A stretch of 44,838 bases of DNA, from IMG/VR virus record IMGVR_UViG_3300030101_004550, positions 1-44,838 of that record. One strand, 5' to 3'. The position numbers and the translations under genes are program-made. Source of the stretch: a virus. The notes under the pieces were generated by a model, which ran no database searches, was not told where the DNA came from, and worked only from the letters and a program-made list of their open reading frames with translations. This document shows positions 26,334 to 34,217 of the stretch, piece by piece (within the stretch, counting starts at the first letter, position 1; every line of letters begins with the position of its first letter).

Positions 26334-27541
26334 GCTCGTCCACTCCCTCTACCAGCAAGTGCTCGTGGGTCAAGTCCGTATTGACGAGCATCTTCTTGAC
26401 TTTCAGTGGCCCCTGTTGGGTTTGTTGTCTGCTTTGGATTGTTGCCGGGATAGTTGGGTAGCGTAGAAGCACCACCAGCCGTGTCGGGTGTGCCCATACC
26501 CTTGCTCTTGCGGTCCTTGTCCTTCTTGCGACGCATCAGGTCTTGGAGTTCTTTGAGCGATGTGCGTAGTTCAGCCAGCAAGTAATGGTTCATGTCCCGC
26601 TTAAGCAGGTCGCTGCCTTGCACTTCGTCCTCACTCATCGTCACCATACCGGGCATTTTTGGTCGGTTGAGGTGAGGTGTACGCATTCGGGGCGGTTGAA
26701 TCGGTGGTGCTCGGTGAGGTTTCAAACGAGGTTTGGGCGCACGAATACCAAACACACGACCACTGGGTGCGTTGAGTTGACCGAACGGAGCACGGCGTGA
26801 TAGTCTGCTGGGCACACCACCTTGAATTTTCTGCGCTTCTTGATAGCCACGATAAGCGCCATAGGCTTGTGGGTCTTTGGACATTGGCTGCTTGCTGGCA
26901 ATACCACGGTGAGACATCTCAACAGCCAAGTGTGGTCGCATCAGCCCCGTCTTCTTACCCATGGGGAGGTGACGAGATAGGTTTTTTGCTCGGGCGGAGG
27001 TACCACTACGACCGCTGTAGCCGCCACGAGGGCGCTTGAACTGACCGGTAGATGGACGCCACTTGGCGTACTGTTCCTTCTTGCGACGCTTCTTTTGCGC
27101 TCGGGATTGCTTAAGCAACGAACTCCAAGCATGCTCCATCGGCTCGGACATTTGAATCATTTCACCTCCAGCAGCGCCGGGGCCTTTGGCTTGAGCACCA
27201 AGGCTGGTGAGGAAACCACCGGCCCCCGAGGGTATGGTAGGTTCACTTGGCGAATCACGCGGTTTGAATTTCTTGTCTCCCTCGTCGCCATCATCCTCTT
27301 CGGGTTTGTTAAGACCCATGTGATGCGCCCTTACTTTGATATGGCGTAATGAGCGCTCTTTTTCCTCTTCACGCTCTTTTTTGGCTTGACGCTTATCCAT
27401 GCGTTTTTCTTTATCAGAAGGGTCATCATGCCCTGTGGGTGTACGCTCATCCTCGTAATTTGCACGGAACATGTGCGAGGACTCCGAACGAGGAGCGTAC
27501 ATTCGGGTGTCCGAACCGCGACCCATCATACCCTCAGTCAT
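26330..27541 (-). CDS. Strongly basic protein with internal tag
   Basis: The product has 403 residues. ATG at 27541, overlapping the end of the preceding gene by eight bases. Residues 40-65 are a charged helix (KEKRMDKRQAKKEREEEKER). At 131-145 it has MSEPMEHAWSSLLKQ, a clear copy of the tag, nearly the same as MSEPINLAWRFLKQD that starts 32675-33394. After the tag comes a run of Lys/Arg (RAQKKRRKKEQ) and a long Arg/Gly/Pro-rich region to about 300, then a helix (NHYLLAELRTSLKELQDLMR). Probably binds DNA or RNA and is probably packaged; both are inferred from charge and tag. Confidence 0.6.
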   Translation of the reverse strand: MTEGMMGRGSDTRMYAPRSESSHMFRANYEDERTPTGHDDPSDKEKRMDKRQAKKEREEEKERSLRHIKVRAHHMGLNKPEEDDGDEGDKKFKPRDSPSEPTIPSGAGGFLTSLGAQAKGPGAAGGEMIQMSEPMEHAWSSLLKQSRAQKKRRKKEQYAKWRPSTGQFKRPRGGYSGRSGTSARAKNLSRHLPMGKKTGLMRPHLAVEMSHRGIASKQPMSKDPQAYGAYRGYQEAQKIQGGVPSRLSRRAPFGQLNAPSGRVFGIRAPKPRLKPHRAPPIQPPRMRTPHLNRPKMPGMVTMSEDEVQGSDLLKRDMNHYLLAELRTSLKELQDLMRRKKDKDRKSKGMGTPDTAGGASTLPNYPGNNPKQTTNPTGATESQEDARQYGLDPRALAGRGSGRA

Positions 27542-27935
27542 AGAGTGGCCCCCCGCTTAATTCGTCGTAAGCAACATAGAGCATATCAGATAATGATGTG
27601 TAGAATTTACTCACTCGTGGGTTTGAAGGGAATGCGCGAGACATACTGCCCATGGTCATTTCAAACTCTTCTAACAAACGGGGGAGGAAATCACGAATGG
27701 GTAAAACCTCCTGTGGGTCGTCGCTCTTACACAACTTTTCAAACCCGTTCTTTAGCATAATCATGAGGTCTTGAGGGGCTACGGCAAGATTACCGTAGAA
27801 CTCAAATCGTTCAACAACTCGCTCGGCAAAATCAAGTAACGAAGGAATAACCTCCGTAGTAACTTCTTTTTGCGTCATTAACGAATAAGCGGGATGAGTG
27901 ACTTGAAGCAAATCGGGTACGGGAACAGCCATCAT
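27534..27935 (-). CDS. Small helical protein, unknown
   Basis: The product has 133 residues; ATG at 27935 in the stop of the preceding gene (ATGA). Nearly all helical, with many Phe, Leu and Glu (SLLDFAERVVERFEFYGNLA; FLPRLLEEFEMTMGSMSRAF). No motif recognised. It is translationally coupled to the tandem zinc-finger protein before it, so the two may act together, for example in DNA packaging initiation. Confidence 0.55.
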   Translation of the reverse strand: MMAVPVPDLLQVTHPAYSLMTQKEVTTEVIPSLLDFAERVVERFEFYGNLAVAPQDLMIMLKNGFEKLCKSDDPQEVLPIRDFLPRLLEEFEMTMGSMSRAFPSNPRVSKFYTSLSDMLYVAYDELSGGPLYD

Positions 27936-28645
27936 ACGAAGCCCTCCTCTACATGCCCTATCAGTTTCTCACGAATACGAGCCCAAGAATCAGGACTCTC
28001 CTTACCGAGTTCAACTTTGAGAATGTTGATGGTATTATGGATTTCACCGTTTTCACTCGTAGGCCCCCAGTCGTCTTGCATTTTCCTGATGTCCTTAATT
28101 GACTCTCTCACTTCTTTGTGCAAGGACACTGCATCTCGCACGAACCCATCTTCGTGTACACTGCCCTCATTGAGCAATTCGGACAACTTATGATTGAGGA
28201 GTTCAACATTTGACTTGAGTACATCCAATTCCCTTCCCACGACCATGCTGACTTCAGCAACTGCGGCTTTTTGTACTAACGGTTGGAAATGATGTTTCAT
28301 GTGGTGATACACCGATGACTCAGCGATACCCAATTCAACAGCGATGAGTTCGGATTCGCTACCGTCAGCGAAGTATCGTTGTTCAAATTCAGCCCGTTGT
28401 GGATGTGAACAAACCTTGCACTGCGGATTAGAAGCCATGTGGAATTGACCCATGTGGTTACGGAAATGCCGGTCGCTGGTATTGTGCCTCCAACCCATGT
28501 CTTTATCCAACTGAGTGGATGAAATTTCACCTAACAACAAGCCCTGTTCCAACTCGTCACGACTGGGATGTTGACAGAAGGCGCAGGACCGTTTAGAAAC
28601 ACGCTCCGCTCCTCCCATGTGCGCTTCTAAAGCGGCATTGAACAT
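27932..28645 (-). CDS. Tandem zinc-finger/helix-turn-helix protein, candidate small terminase
   Basis: The product has 237 residues from ATG 28645 (AAAAGGA just upstream). The frame extends to a TTG at 28714, but that would overlap the divergent gene's leader and lacks a ribosome binding site. Residues 21-64 and 76-119 are two copies of one module: C-x2-C-x-HP-x-R-x-E-x-E, a helix-turn-helix-like stretch (SSTQLDKDMGWRHNTSDRHF; SESELIAVELGIAESSVYHH), and closing His pairs. Residues 120-237 are long helices. A DNA-binding N-terminus with helical oligomerisation region fits a small terminase, and no other candidate is seen. A transcription factor is the alternative. Confidence 0.6.
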   Translation of the reverse strand: MFNAALEAHMGGAERVSKRSCAFCQHPSRDELEQGLLLGEISSTQLDKDMGWRHNTSDRHFRNHMGQFHMASNPQCKVCSHPQRAEFEQRYFADGSESELIAVELGIAESSVYHHMKHHFQPLVQKAAVAEVSMVVGRELDVLKSNVELLNHKLSELLNEGSVHEDGFVRDAVSLHKEVRESIKDIRKMQDDWGPTSENGEIHNTINILKVELGKESPDSWARIREKLIGHVEEGFV

Positions 28646-28771
28646 AATCCTTTTCTTGATGAGGCTGGTGGTGAAATCATGTTCCGACGGTGGGAGAGAG
28701 TGAAACCACCTCAAATCGTTGTCGCTTCAAAAGACATTATTACGGGCAATCGCGTGACTAAAGGAACCTAC

Positions 28772-28972
28772 ATGAATCGTCTCAATACTTGCCGAGACTG
28801 CGTGCTTTTCATCAAGAAACTCCACATGTGTAGAATGTGTGGGTGCTTCATGCCACTCAAAGCGATGGCACCTTCAAGTGATTGTCCAAAGGGTAAGTGG
28901 TCAACTTGTGAGTCGGGAGTAAATGCTACCAAGCAAAATACTGGAGCCGAAGATACCAACCAAGAAGAGTGA
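28772..28972 (+). CDS. Small zinc-binding protein, on the opposite strand to its surroundings
   Basis: The product has 66 residues; ATG at 28772 with AAAGGA seven bases upstream. An ATG at 28679 in the same frame would add 31 residues. It carries NTCRDCVLF, then MCRMCGCFMPLK and SDCPKGKW, the pattern C-x2-C ... C-x2-C-G-C ... C-P-x-G-K-W that I recall from small proteins of marine phages. Its 3' end overlaps the 3' end of the convergent membrane-protein gene by 72 bases. It is the only plus-strand gene inside the late block, so it must have its own promoter. Confidence 0.75.
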   Translation: MNRLNTCRDCVLFIKKLHMCRMCGCFMPLKAMAPSSDCPKGKWSTCESGVNATKQNTGAEDTNQEE

Positions 28973-29149
28973 AATATCGTTTGTGTCCAACTGATTACCC
29001 TTGAAAATCATCAATAGCACGAGTGCTAAAATGATGCTTAACAACTGAACCATTATCATGTCGGTAATGACTGAACGAGTAGGTGCAAAAACACTCAGAC
29101 TGCTATCACTCAAACCTTGATAAGTACCTTCTGTAAACGACCCTTGCAT
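28901..29149 (-). CDS. Small membrane protein, two predicted helices
   Basis: The product has 82 residues; ATG at 29149 with a very good GAGGTGA five bases upstream. Two hydrophobic segments are visible: about 32-49 (MIMVQLLSIILALVLLMIF) and 60-76 (LFLVGIFGSSILLGSIY), joined by a short polar loop. A holin-like or ejection-related role is possible by size and topology but not shown. Its 3' end overlaps the convergent zinc-protein gene. Confidence 0.65.
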   Translation of the reverse strand: MQGSFTEGTYQGLSDSSLSVFAPTRSVITDMIMVQLLSIILALVLLMIFKGNQLDTNDISLFLVGIFGSSILLGSIYSRLTS

Positions 29150-29158
29150 CTTTTCACC

Positions 29159-29803
29159 TCATTGTTTTGGCAGACCCATGAAGGAGCGAGCCACGCTACC
29201 TATTCCGCCTCCGATTTTTTCCATTGTCCCTTCATCTGCCAATGCCGCTTGAAGAGCGCCGCCCATCATGGATTGTTGAGCCATGGCGAGAATTTGTTGT
29301 CGTTGCATGTCAGCCTGTTGAAGTGTTTGTTGGCTGCTACTTACGATTTGGTTTAACAACACGCTAACATTTTCAGCACTGAGCGTTTTGAGATTGTCGG
29401 GTAGAGCACCAATGTCCAATTTCATACCGCCTTCATCATCGTCAATAGCAAAGGTGGCGTTTTTGAGGACATTCATCAGTGTGAGACTGGTTGTAGTAGC
29501 GATGAGGTCAATGAGGGATGCAAGTCCACCTGATGCGATAAAACGATGAATTGGATTTTGTGATTGGAGCAAAGCATTCATCAATTCCATTTCACTTGGT
29601 GGTAGCATAGGTTGTTGGGCAAATTGCTGCGCTTGGCCGTACTGCTGTTGCATACCCATCCCTCCGGCCAAACCTCCCATGAAACCAGCGGGCTGTTGAG
29701 GTTGAGCGCCGAGACCCAAACCTTGTACTGCTTGACCGGTAGGAGCACCAGTAACTGATAAATTCAAACCGGCAGGTTGTTGAGGTTGACCAAAATTGAA
29801 CAT
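29159..29803 (-). CDS. Gln/Gly-rich helical protein, unknown
   Basis: The product has 214 residues from ATG 29803 (AGGTGTGA upstream); a GTG at 29812 is possible. The first 75 residues are low-complexity Gln/Gly/Pro/Met (FGQPQQPAGLNLSVTG; MGMQQQYGQAQQFAQQPML). The remainder is helical with hydrophobic Ala/Ile/Leu stretches (ASLIDLIATTTSLTLMNVL) and a Gln-rich helix (SSQQTLQQADMQRQQILAMA). Not recognised. The N-terminus suggests a flexible or assembly-prone virion protein. Confidence 0.55.
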   Translation of the reverse strand: MFNFGQPQQPAGLNLSVTGAPTGQAVQGLGLGAQPQQPAGFMGGLAGGMGMQQQYGQAQQFAQQPMLPPSEMELMNALLQSQNPIHRFIASGGLASLIDLIATTTSLTLMNVLKNATFAIDDDEGGMKLDIGALPDNLKTLSAENVSVLLNQIVSSSQQTLQQADMQRQQILAMAQQSMMGGALQAALADEGTMEKIGGGIGSVARSFMGLPKQ

Positions 29804-29808
29804 ACGAC

Positions 29809-30732
29809 TCACACCTGCCCAAGTTGTCCTTCAACATCAAGGTTCTGCTGTTCTTGTTGCAGCAGCGTTTGAAAGTCAGGAGTAGGGGTATTAAGGGCTG
29901 TCAACTCCTGTTGAAAAATCCGCAAATCAAAAACAACCATCGTGACATCATTCACACCAGTGGCTGGATTTTTGTAATTCAGTATGCTAATTCCTTTGGT
30001 CTTACCGGCGTCTCTTTCCAACTCAGCAAAGAACGGTTCGTACTTTTGCAGCATGGCTGGTTGTGGGTCTTTCTTTCTCACCGAAGAGACTGGTACAGTG
30101 ACAATTGAAACACCTCGCTTCACCTTCTCTTTGAGACGATTTGGGTTCATCTCACGGTGTTTGTCCTCCTCAGTCTCCCATTTTTTGAGTAAGTGAAACA
30201 AATGGAGATGTTCAGGGCAGTAAGTACCTCTCATTTTACGCCCGCTGGTCACACCATCTTGAGCGATGAAAGCCTCGGGCTGACCAGTCACAGGATTTTG
30301 CCAGTACATCTCCCATAGGCTACGCCCCGTGTCTTCATCACAAATACGCATGTAGAGGTTATCGTGTTTAATCAAAGCAGCACAATCACAACCATCAACA
30401 ACACAAGTACCAGTGTCTTTGTTGTAGCGATACTTGTTTCCAGCCCAACGCAGTGGGCTTAGTCGTGAGCGCTTAGCGGGTTTGAGAAGTCGGTAAGCCT
30501 GCTTGATGTCTCGCTTGCGTGCTTTGCGTGGGTCGTGGTGATTGCTTGGAAAAAAGTTGACTTTAGGAACCTCAAGGTTTTGACTTTCGCCTGCTTGTTG
30601 CATCGCTTGTTGAGCGGCAACCATTTCACTGAGAGCAGCCTGTGTCAGTTGCTCGTTTCCTTGTGCAGCCAACATAGCAAGGTGAGCATCATTTGATTGA
30701 TACAAGGCTTGGGAATTAACTGGCCGATACAT
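29809..30732 (-). CDS. Protein with basic RLLKPAKR patch and Cys/His cluster
   Basis: The product has 307 residues; ATG 30732 with GGTGAGG upstream (the frame extends to a TTG at 30747). Residues 1-55 are Gln/Ala-rich helix. At about 70-100 there is a basic region RKARKRDIKQAYRLLKPAKR, with a tag-like AYRLLKPA. A metal-type cluster follows: C-x5-C-x-C (CVVDGCDC), a Cys near YMRICDED and CPEHLHLFHLL. The C-terminal 100 residues are alpha/beta (VSIVTVPVSSVRK; VNDVTMVVFDLR). The function is not known. It overlaps the AbrB-like gene's end, so both are made from one message. Confidence 0.6.
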   Translation of the reverse strand: MYRPVNSQALYQSNDAHLAMLAAQGNEQLTQAALSEMVAAQQAMQQAGESQNLEVPKVNFFPSNHHDPRKARKRDIKQAYRLLKPAKRSRLSPLRWAGNKYRYNKDTGTCVVDGCDCAALIKHDNLYMRICDEDTGRSLWEMYWQNPVTGQPEAFIAQDGVTSGRKMRGTYCPEHLHLFHLLKKWETEEDKHREMNPNRLKEKVKRGVSIVTVPVSSVRKKDPQPAMLQKYEPFFAELERDAGKTKGISILNYKNPATGVNDVTMVVFDLRIFQQELTALNTPTPDFQTLLQQEQQNLDVEGQLGQV

Positions 30733-30919
30733 GCTCCTCACCTTCAATTGGGGTCATAACTACGGCTACTTCGCCGTTTTGAACCATGAACGACCAGTTG
30801 ATGCTACTACCAGCGCTCAAACCGAAGTGGTCAACAATCCACTTTGGGAGAGTGGTCCGCAAACTACCGTTTTGCTTACCCGCTGATTGCAGCGTGGTGA
30901 CCGTAGCCTTTCTCCCCAT
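30716..30919 (-). CDS. AbrB/SpoVT-like swapped-hairpin DNA-binding regulator
   Basis: The product has 67 residues; ATG 30919. The pattern KATVTTLQSAGKQNGSLRTT, then LPKWIVDHFGLSAGSSINWS and a final VAVVM strand is that of the AbrB/SpoVT swapped-hairpin domain in its archaeal form (SLRTTLPK is the conserved loop before the helix). Such proteins are dimeric DNA-binding regulators of gene switching. It lies in the late operon between the GTPase and a Cys-containing protein, with a 48-base gap upstream. It could repress early promoters or regulate the late genes. Confidence 0.82.
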   Translation of the reverse strand: MGRKATVTTLQSAGKQNGSLRTTLPKWIVDHFGLSAGSSINWSFMVQNGEVAVVMTPIEGEEHVSAS

Positions 30920-30966
30920 GCACTCACGCAGGGAAGAAGCATGTAAAAGGGTTCTGCTGAGGTGGC

Positions 30967-31692
30967 TTAAGAGGTCAAAAGGTCCAGCATGGTCTTTTCA
31001 ACATTCCAACCGATGCGCGTTGCCATGAATGAGCGTTTGGTCGGTATGCCTGCTTTTTGCAGACGGATAAGGTCGTCACGAAACGGGTCAAACACCTTAT
31101 GCTCACCTATCCGACCATCGTGCCACAACTTGGAAGCACTCTCGTCAAAGAAGCGGTCTGCCTTGTTCGCAACGAGCATTATCACACGAGGATGGTACCT
31201 ACGACCACGAATGCGAGACATCAATGAACGATAACGATAATCGCGATTGATGAGTCTGTCAACGAGGTATCGGAAACCAGCAATCTGCTGTAGTCCCTCA
31301 TCCCCTCCTTTGAACGCTCTTTCGTCAAACATGTACACAACCGCTTCTACTCTACGAGTTACCATGTCTTCAACCCACAAATTCCAAAATCGCTCTTGAC
31401 CACCAATGTCGCTTGAATAGACCACTCGTTTTTCACCGTTCCAACTGATACGCTTACGAGTCGGTTTAGGCATTTTGTAAGGGCCGACCACACCAAGCAA
31501 ACGGGCATGAGTAGTTCGCTCTTCTTCGGGAATCGCTTCCATTTCACCCGGTGTTGTCATGTAGCGGTCAAGCGTAGTCTTCCCAACCATAGGCGCTCCG
31601 TAAATACCAACACGCCTTGGTCGCCACGAATTGAAAATGTGTTGACCCCAAACGGCTGCGCCTACTAACGCAGTGCCCGCTGGTTCAACCAA
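30967..31692 (-). CDS. Ras/Arf-like small GTPase
   Basis: The product has 241 residues. The start is TTG at 31692, behind GGTGGTAAG; later GTGs are possible. All main G motifs are visible: G1 GAPMVGKTT at 32-40; a possible G2 Thr near 60; G3 DIGGQERFW at 95-103, with Gln99 in the place of catalytic Ras Q61; G4 NKAD at 176-179; and a G5-like ATRIGWNVEKT at 224-234. The order, spacing and the WDIGGQE-like G3 are those of Arf/Ras/MglA GTPases. Residues 150-170 are a basic insert (RDYRYRSLMSRIRGRRYHPR). Hydrophobic residues 7-20 could touch membrane. Neighbours are two membrane proteins. It may recruit or remodel something at the host membrane; that is inference. Confidence 0.8.
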   Translation of the reverse strand: MVEPAGTALVGAAVWGQHIFNSWRPRRVGIYGAPMVGKTTLDRYMTTPGEMEAIPEEERTTHARLLGVVGPYKMPKPTRKRISWNGEKRVVYSSDIGGQERFWNLWVEDMVTRRVEAVVYMFDERAFKGGDEGLQQIAGFRYLVDRLINRDYRYRSLMSRIRGRRYHPRVIMLVANKADRFFDESASKLWHDGRIGEHKVFDPFRDDLIRLQKAGIPTKRSFMATRIGWNVEKTMLDLLTS

Positions 31693-31693
31693 C

Positions 31694-31948
31694 TTACCAC
31701 CACTTTAACCATTGAAGGAACTCATGAACCTTCTCTACGAACCAGTCCACTGAACTTTCGTAAATACTGATGTCCGGGTTGTAAAATTCAAACCCACTCA
31801 CAATCAGCATGGTGAGTAAGGAGGCAAGGACTGTTTTTACCCAACCCCACGCTCGCTCATAGGTCGTGTCAACCGTATTTGCGATGTGAATAGCACGCAG
31901 TGTTTCCTCAGTCGCATTGTCCGAAGGCGTCTTGAAAATGCGACCCAT
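31694..31948 (-). CDS. Small single-span membrane protein
   Basis: The product has 84 residues from ATG 31948 (GAGGTGC upstream); a GTG nine bases earlier is in frame. A hydrophobic helix lies at about 38-54 (GWVKTVLASLLTMLIVSGFE), and the C-terminus is amphipathic and Trp-rich (YESSVDWFVEKVHEFLQWLK). It sits between the double-span protein and the GTPase, separated by only five bases from the former and one from the latter, so the three are likely one functional unit. Role unknown. Confidence 0.6.
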   Translation of the reverse strand: MGRIFKTPSDNATEETLRAIHIANTVDTTYERAWGWVKTVLASLLTMLIVSGFEFYNPDISIYESSVDWFVEKVHEFLQWLKWW

Positions 31949-31953
31949 GCACC

Positions 31954-32529
31954 TCACTCACCCTTTTTGTAGCGTTTATCGGGGGTACCGTCTTTCTTCA
32001 ACGGGGCCTCCTCTTCAACGCCGAGTGATAGGGGTTGTTTTGGTTGTGCTTGATGAGAGGGAATGCGTGAACCGTCAAAGGATGCCGCTCCACCACCTTG
32101 CTGGTCGTAAAAACCAACCATGGATTGAGAGCCGCCTTGGACGCCCCAAGAAGGGGGCATTTGACCGGGGTTCGCTTCCATCCAACGCAACTCACGCTCA
32201 AGTTGCGCTTCTTGCATGCGAAGTTCCATTTCAGCACGGCGAGAATCAAAATTTTGCTGCATCATACGGGACTTGTGAACTCTTTGCCTGTCCATTTGCG
32301 AAAGGCGGGCTCGCTCACGCATGGTGCGTTCAAAGAACATTTTGAAGAAGTAATAAGCCATACCTTGTACGAAAAATGCGCCCATGGCGTAGGTAAATCC
32401 GTTAAGCCAGTGCGTATCGTTTTTGAGCCACACTTCAGCGTCAAAAATACCTACAGCAACGCCCACTAAAGCGCTTTGCGCAAGAATAAGCCCCATCAAA
32501 TGAATTTCAGCATCGTGTTGGTCTTCCAT
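31954..32529 (-). CDS. Double-span membrane protein with coiled-coil tail
   Basis: The product has 191 residues; ATG 32529 with GGTGAAAG upstream. Two hydrophobic helices occupy about 10-28 (LMGLILAQSALVGVAVGIF) and 43-64 (GFTYAMGAFFVQGMAYYFF). A long charged coiled coil follows (65-122, rich in Arg, Glu, Met, Gln), then a Pro/Gly/Gln-rich segment and a Lys-rich end. It is the first gene after the non-coding stretch 32530-32674, so it may head its own transcript. Expected to sit in the host membrane with the coil facing the cytoplasm, where it could meet the GTPase encoded two genes on. Confidence 0.65.
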   Translation of the reverse strand: MEDQHDAEIHLMGLILAQSALVGVAVGIFDAEVWLKNDTHWLNGFTYAMGAFFVQGMAYYFFKMFFERTMRERARLSQMDRQRVHKSRMMQQNFDSRRAEMELRMQEAQLERELRWMEANPGQMPPSWGVQGGSQSMVGFYDQQGGGAASFDGSRIPSHQAQPKQPLSLGVEEEAPLKKDGTPDKRYKKGE

Positions 32530-32674
32530 GCTTTCACCGATTGTGCCACTGCTGAGGTCAACTTAAAGGTGGCGGCTACAAAAATCAAAGGTTGTTAAGG
32601 TAGTAGGTAGTATTGTCTTTACTTTTATTCAAGATAGTAAAAATAAAAACAATACACAATACAACCTTTACACT
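32530..32674. promoter_or_regulatory. AT-rich intergenic region carrying one copy of the 50-base repeat
   Basis: The 145 bases contain no ORF. On the minus strand a weak TATA-like CTTTAAG lies about 30 bases before the ATG at 32529. The region also holds the repeat at 32591-32640. This is one of the few non-coding gaps in the late block. Confidence 0.5.
32591..32640 (+). repeat. Intergenic repeat, copy 1 of 2
   Basis: Begins GTTGTTAAGG and contains GTCTTTACTTTTAT. By eye, 42 of 50 positions match 42056-42105. The two copies are 9.4 kb apart, in the same orientation, both outside genes. Confidence 0.75.
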
Positions 32675-33394
32675 TTACAAGTGTACGCCGCCGAAAAAGT
32701 CGTGGTGTTTTGGAGACTCGTGGATGTCGCTTCCCTCCATCTGCTCTCGCTCGTTAAGCATACCAACAACAGCGCTACCGATTTTCTTATCCTGTTCGTC
32801 CATAGGGCCTTGCAGTAAGTTGCGAAGTAATTCCAAGTCTTCTCTCGTTGACTTCGCCACCTCTCGCAGCGTACCTCGCTCCTTGAAGTGCCGTGCTCGG
32901 TTATCATGCTCGCTTTCAAGCGTCAACTTACCGCCTTCAGTATGACTAACATCCATGTGATTTTTCTTACCGTAAATGCCTCGGCGCTGTCGCTCACGAT
33001 TGAGTTCTTCTCGGTACTTAACTCGTTCAGGACTGGATTCATATTCAGTATCGTACTCCAACTTGTGGCGACGAGCAGCGGGACTCATGTTGCGCTTCGC
33101 TCTCAGTACAATGTCTTTAGCATAAGGAGCGTAGGTGTCAAGGCTGTTTGAGAATTTATCCAAGCATGCTTCACACAGCGTGTAAATGGCATCTTGTTGA
33201 GGACGAAATGGATTGCGATACCCGACATCGTAGTAAGGTCCTTCAGTTTGACCGCACATTTGACAAGGGCCTTTGATTTGTTCATTCATCGCTAATGAGA
33301 CAGGTTCGCTGTAGTCGTATTTTGGCTGGGGTGATAAGCGACGGTTTTCATCCTGTTTGAGAAAACGCCAAGCGAGGTTGATTGGCTCGCTCAT
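32675..33394 (-). CDS. Tagged zinc-ribbon protein
   Basis: The product has 239 residues; ATG 33394 with GAGGTGAG upstream. It begins MSEPINLAWRFLKQDENRRL, a clear copy of the tag. A four-Cys zinc ribbon follows: C44, C47 (GPCQMCGQ) and C74, C77 (TLCEACLDKF). Residues 95-235 are charged helix (RREL-type repeats, TLREVAKSTREDLELLRNLL) with no recognised domain. Last gene of the tagged block in transcription order; its stop lies at the edge of the non-coding gap 32530-32674. Confidence 0.7.
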   Translation of the reverse strand: MSEPINLAWRFLKQDENRRLSPQPKYDYSEPVSLAMNEQIKGPCQMCGQTEGPYYDVGYRNPFRPQQDAIYTLCEACLDKFSNSLDTYAPYAKDIVLRAKRNMSPAARRHKLEYDTEYESSPERVKYREELNRERQRRGIYGKKNHMDVSHTEGGKLTLESEHDNRARHFKERGTLREVAKSTREDLELLRNLLQGPMDEQDKKIGSAVVGMLNEREQMEGSDIHESPKHHDFFGGVHL

Positions 33395-33403
33395 TTACTC
33401 ACC

Positions 33404-34195
33404 TCAAAAACCGAGGTGGGCGAGGGCTCTTGAAATCGCGGTACCTGCGAGTTTGACATCATCGTACTCAAACGGCTTTGGTCGCTCGGGGTCGGGCATA
33501 CCGGAGCCGAGGCGGGGTGGGTCCATTGGATTGCGAGGTGATGCACTACCACGCATTGATGTACGACTGTCGCGTCCCTTCGGTGGTCGGACTGGGACCG
33601 TACCTCCACGAGCACCTCTCAACGGCGAACTAACGGAGGCCATGGGGCTTTTATCGCCACCCGACCTACCTCCTTGGTCCATCATCATGGCGGGCGTCAA
33701 ATTCTGCTCAGCGATTTCATCTGCTCGCTTGTCTCGGTTAGCACGCTGCATCGTGTGGAATTTTTCCTCAGCGTCGCCTCTCACATTCATTGGTTTGCCG
33801 GTGGTTTTCATGCGGGGGTTGGCGAGTTCGCTTTCAAGGCTCTTTGTTTGCATCTCTTTTTCCTCAGCACGAGGGTAAGAGGCTGGGGTAGGGCCGCTGG
33901 ATGCAGGTGTTGGTGTCGTCATACCTCGCCCACCCGCTTGGTAGCCTCGGATGTGAGGCATTTGGGCTTCTCGGCCCGATGAGATGTCGGTAAGGTACTT
34001 GTAAGCAGCCTCAACTTCAGCACGAAGTTCAGGGTCTTCAGTATCGTCGTTCATCAAAACAAATTGTCGCAAAGCCTCAATTTGCGGGTCTCCGGGCATG
34101 GCTTTTGCGAGTATGTCAAGCACAAAATCCTCACCGTAGGTATTGATGAGGTGGTCTGCTTTCAGCAGGTTAAACGCTTGAGAGAACGGGTCCAT
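33404..34195 (-). CDS. Tagged accessory protein, unknown body
   Basis: The product has 263 residues from ATG 34195; a GTG at 34198 is possible. No good ribosome binding site is seen. It begins MDPFSQAFNLLKADHLINTY, the tag with Phe in the Trp position and the LLKAD ending. A helical part follows to about 75 (ILAKAMPGDPQIEALRQFVL). The rest is disordered-looking, rich in Pro, Arg, Gly and Ser (RGARGGTVPVRPPKGRDSRT), with a short C-terminal helix. Unknown function. Confidence 0.6.
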   Translation of the reverse strand: MDPFSQAFNLLKADHLINTYGEDFVLDILAKAMPGDPQIEALRQFVLMNDDTEDPELRAEVEAAYKYLTDISSGREAQMPHIRGYQAGGRGMTTPTPASSGPTPASYPRAEEKEMQTKSLESELANPRMKTTGKPMNVRGDAEEKFHTMQRANRDKRADEIAEQNLTPAMMMDQGGRSGGDKSPMASVSSPLRGARGGTVPVRPPKGRDSRTSMRGSASPRNPMDPPRLGSGMPDPERPKPFEYDDVKLAGTAISRALAHLGF

Positions 34196-34217
34196 CACGC
34201 TTTGCGATGATGCCGCA

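Noticed and set aside
28646-28714. N-terminal extension of the tandem zinc-finger protein to a TTG start
   Set aside because: No ribosome binding site precedes the TTG and the extension would overlap the leader of the divergent gene; ATG 28645 is simpler.
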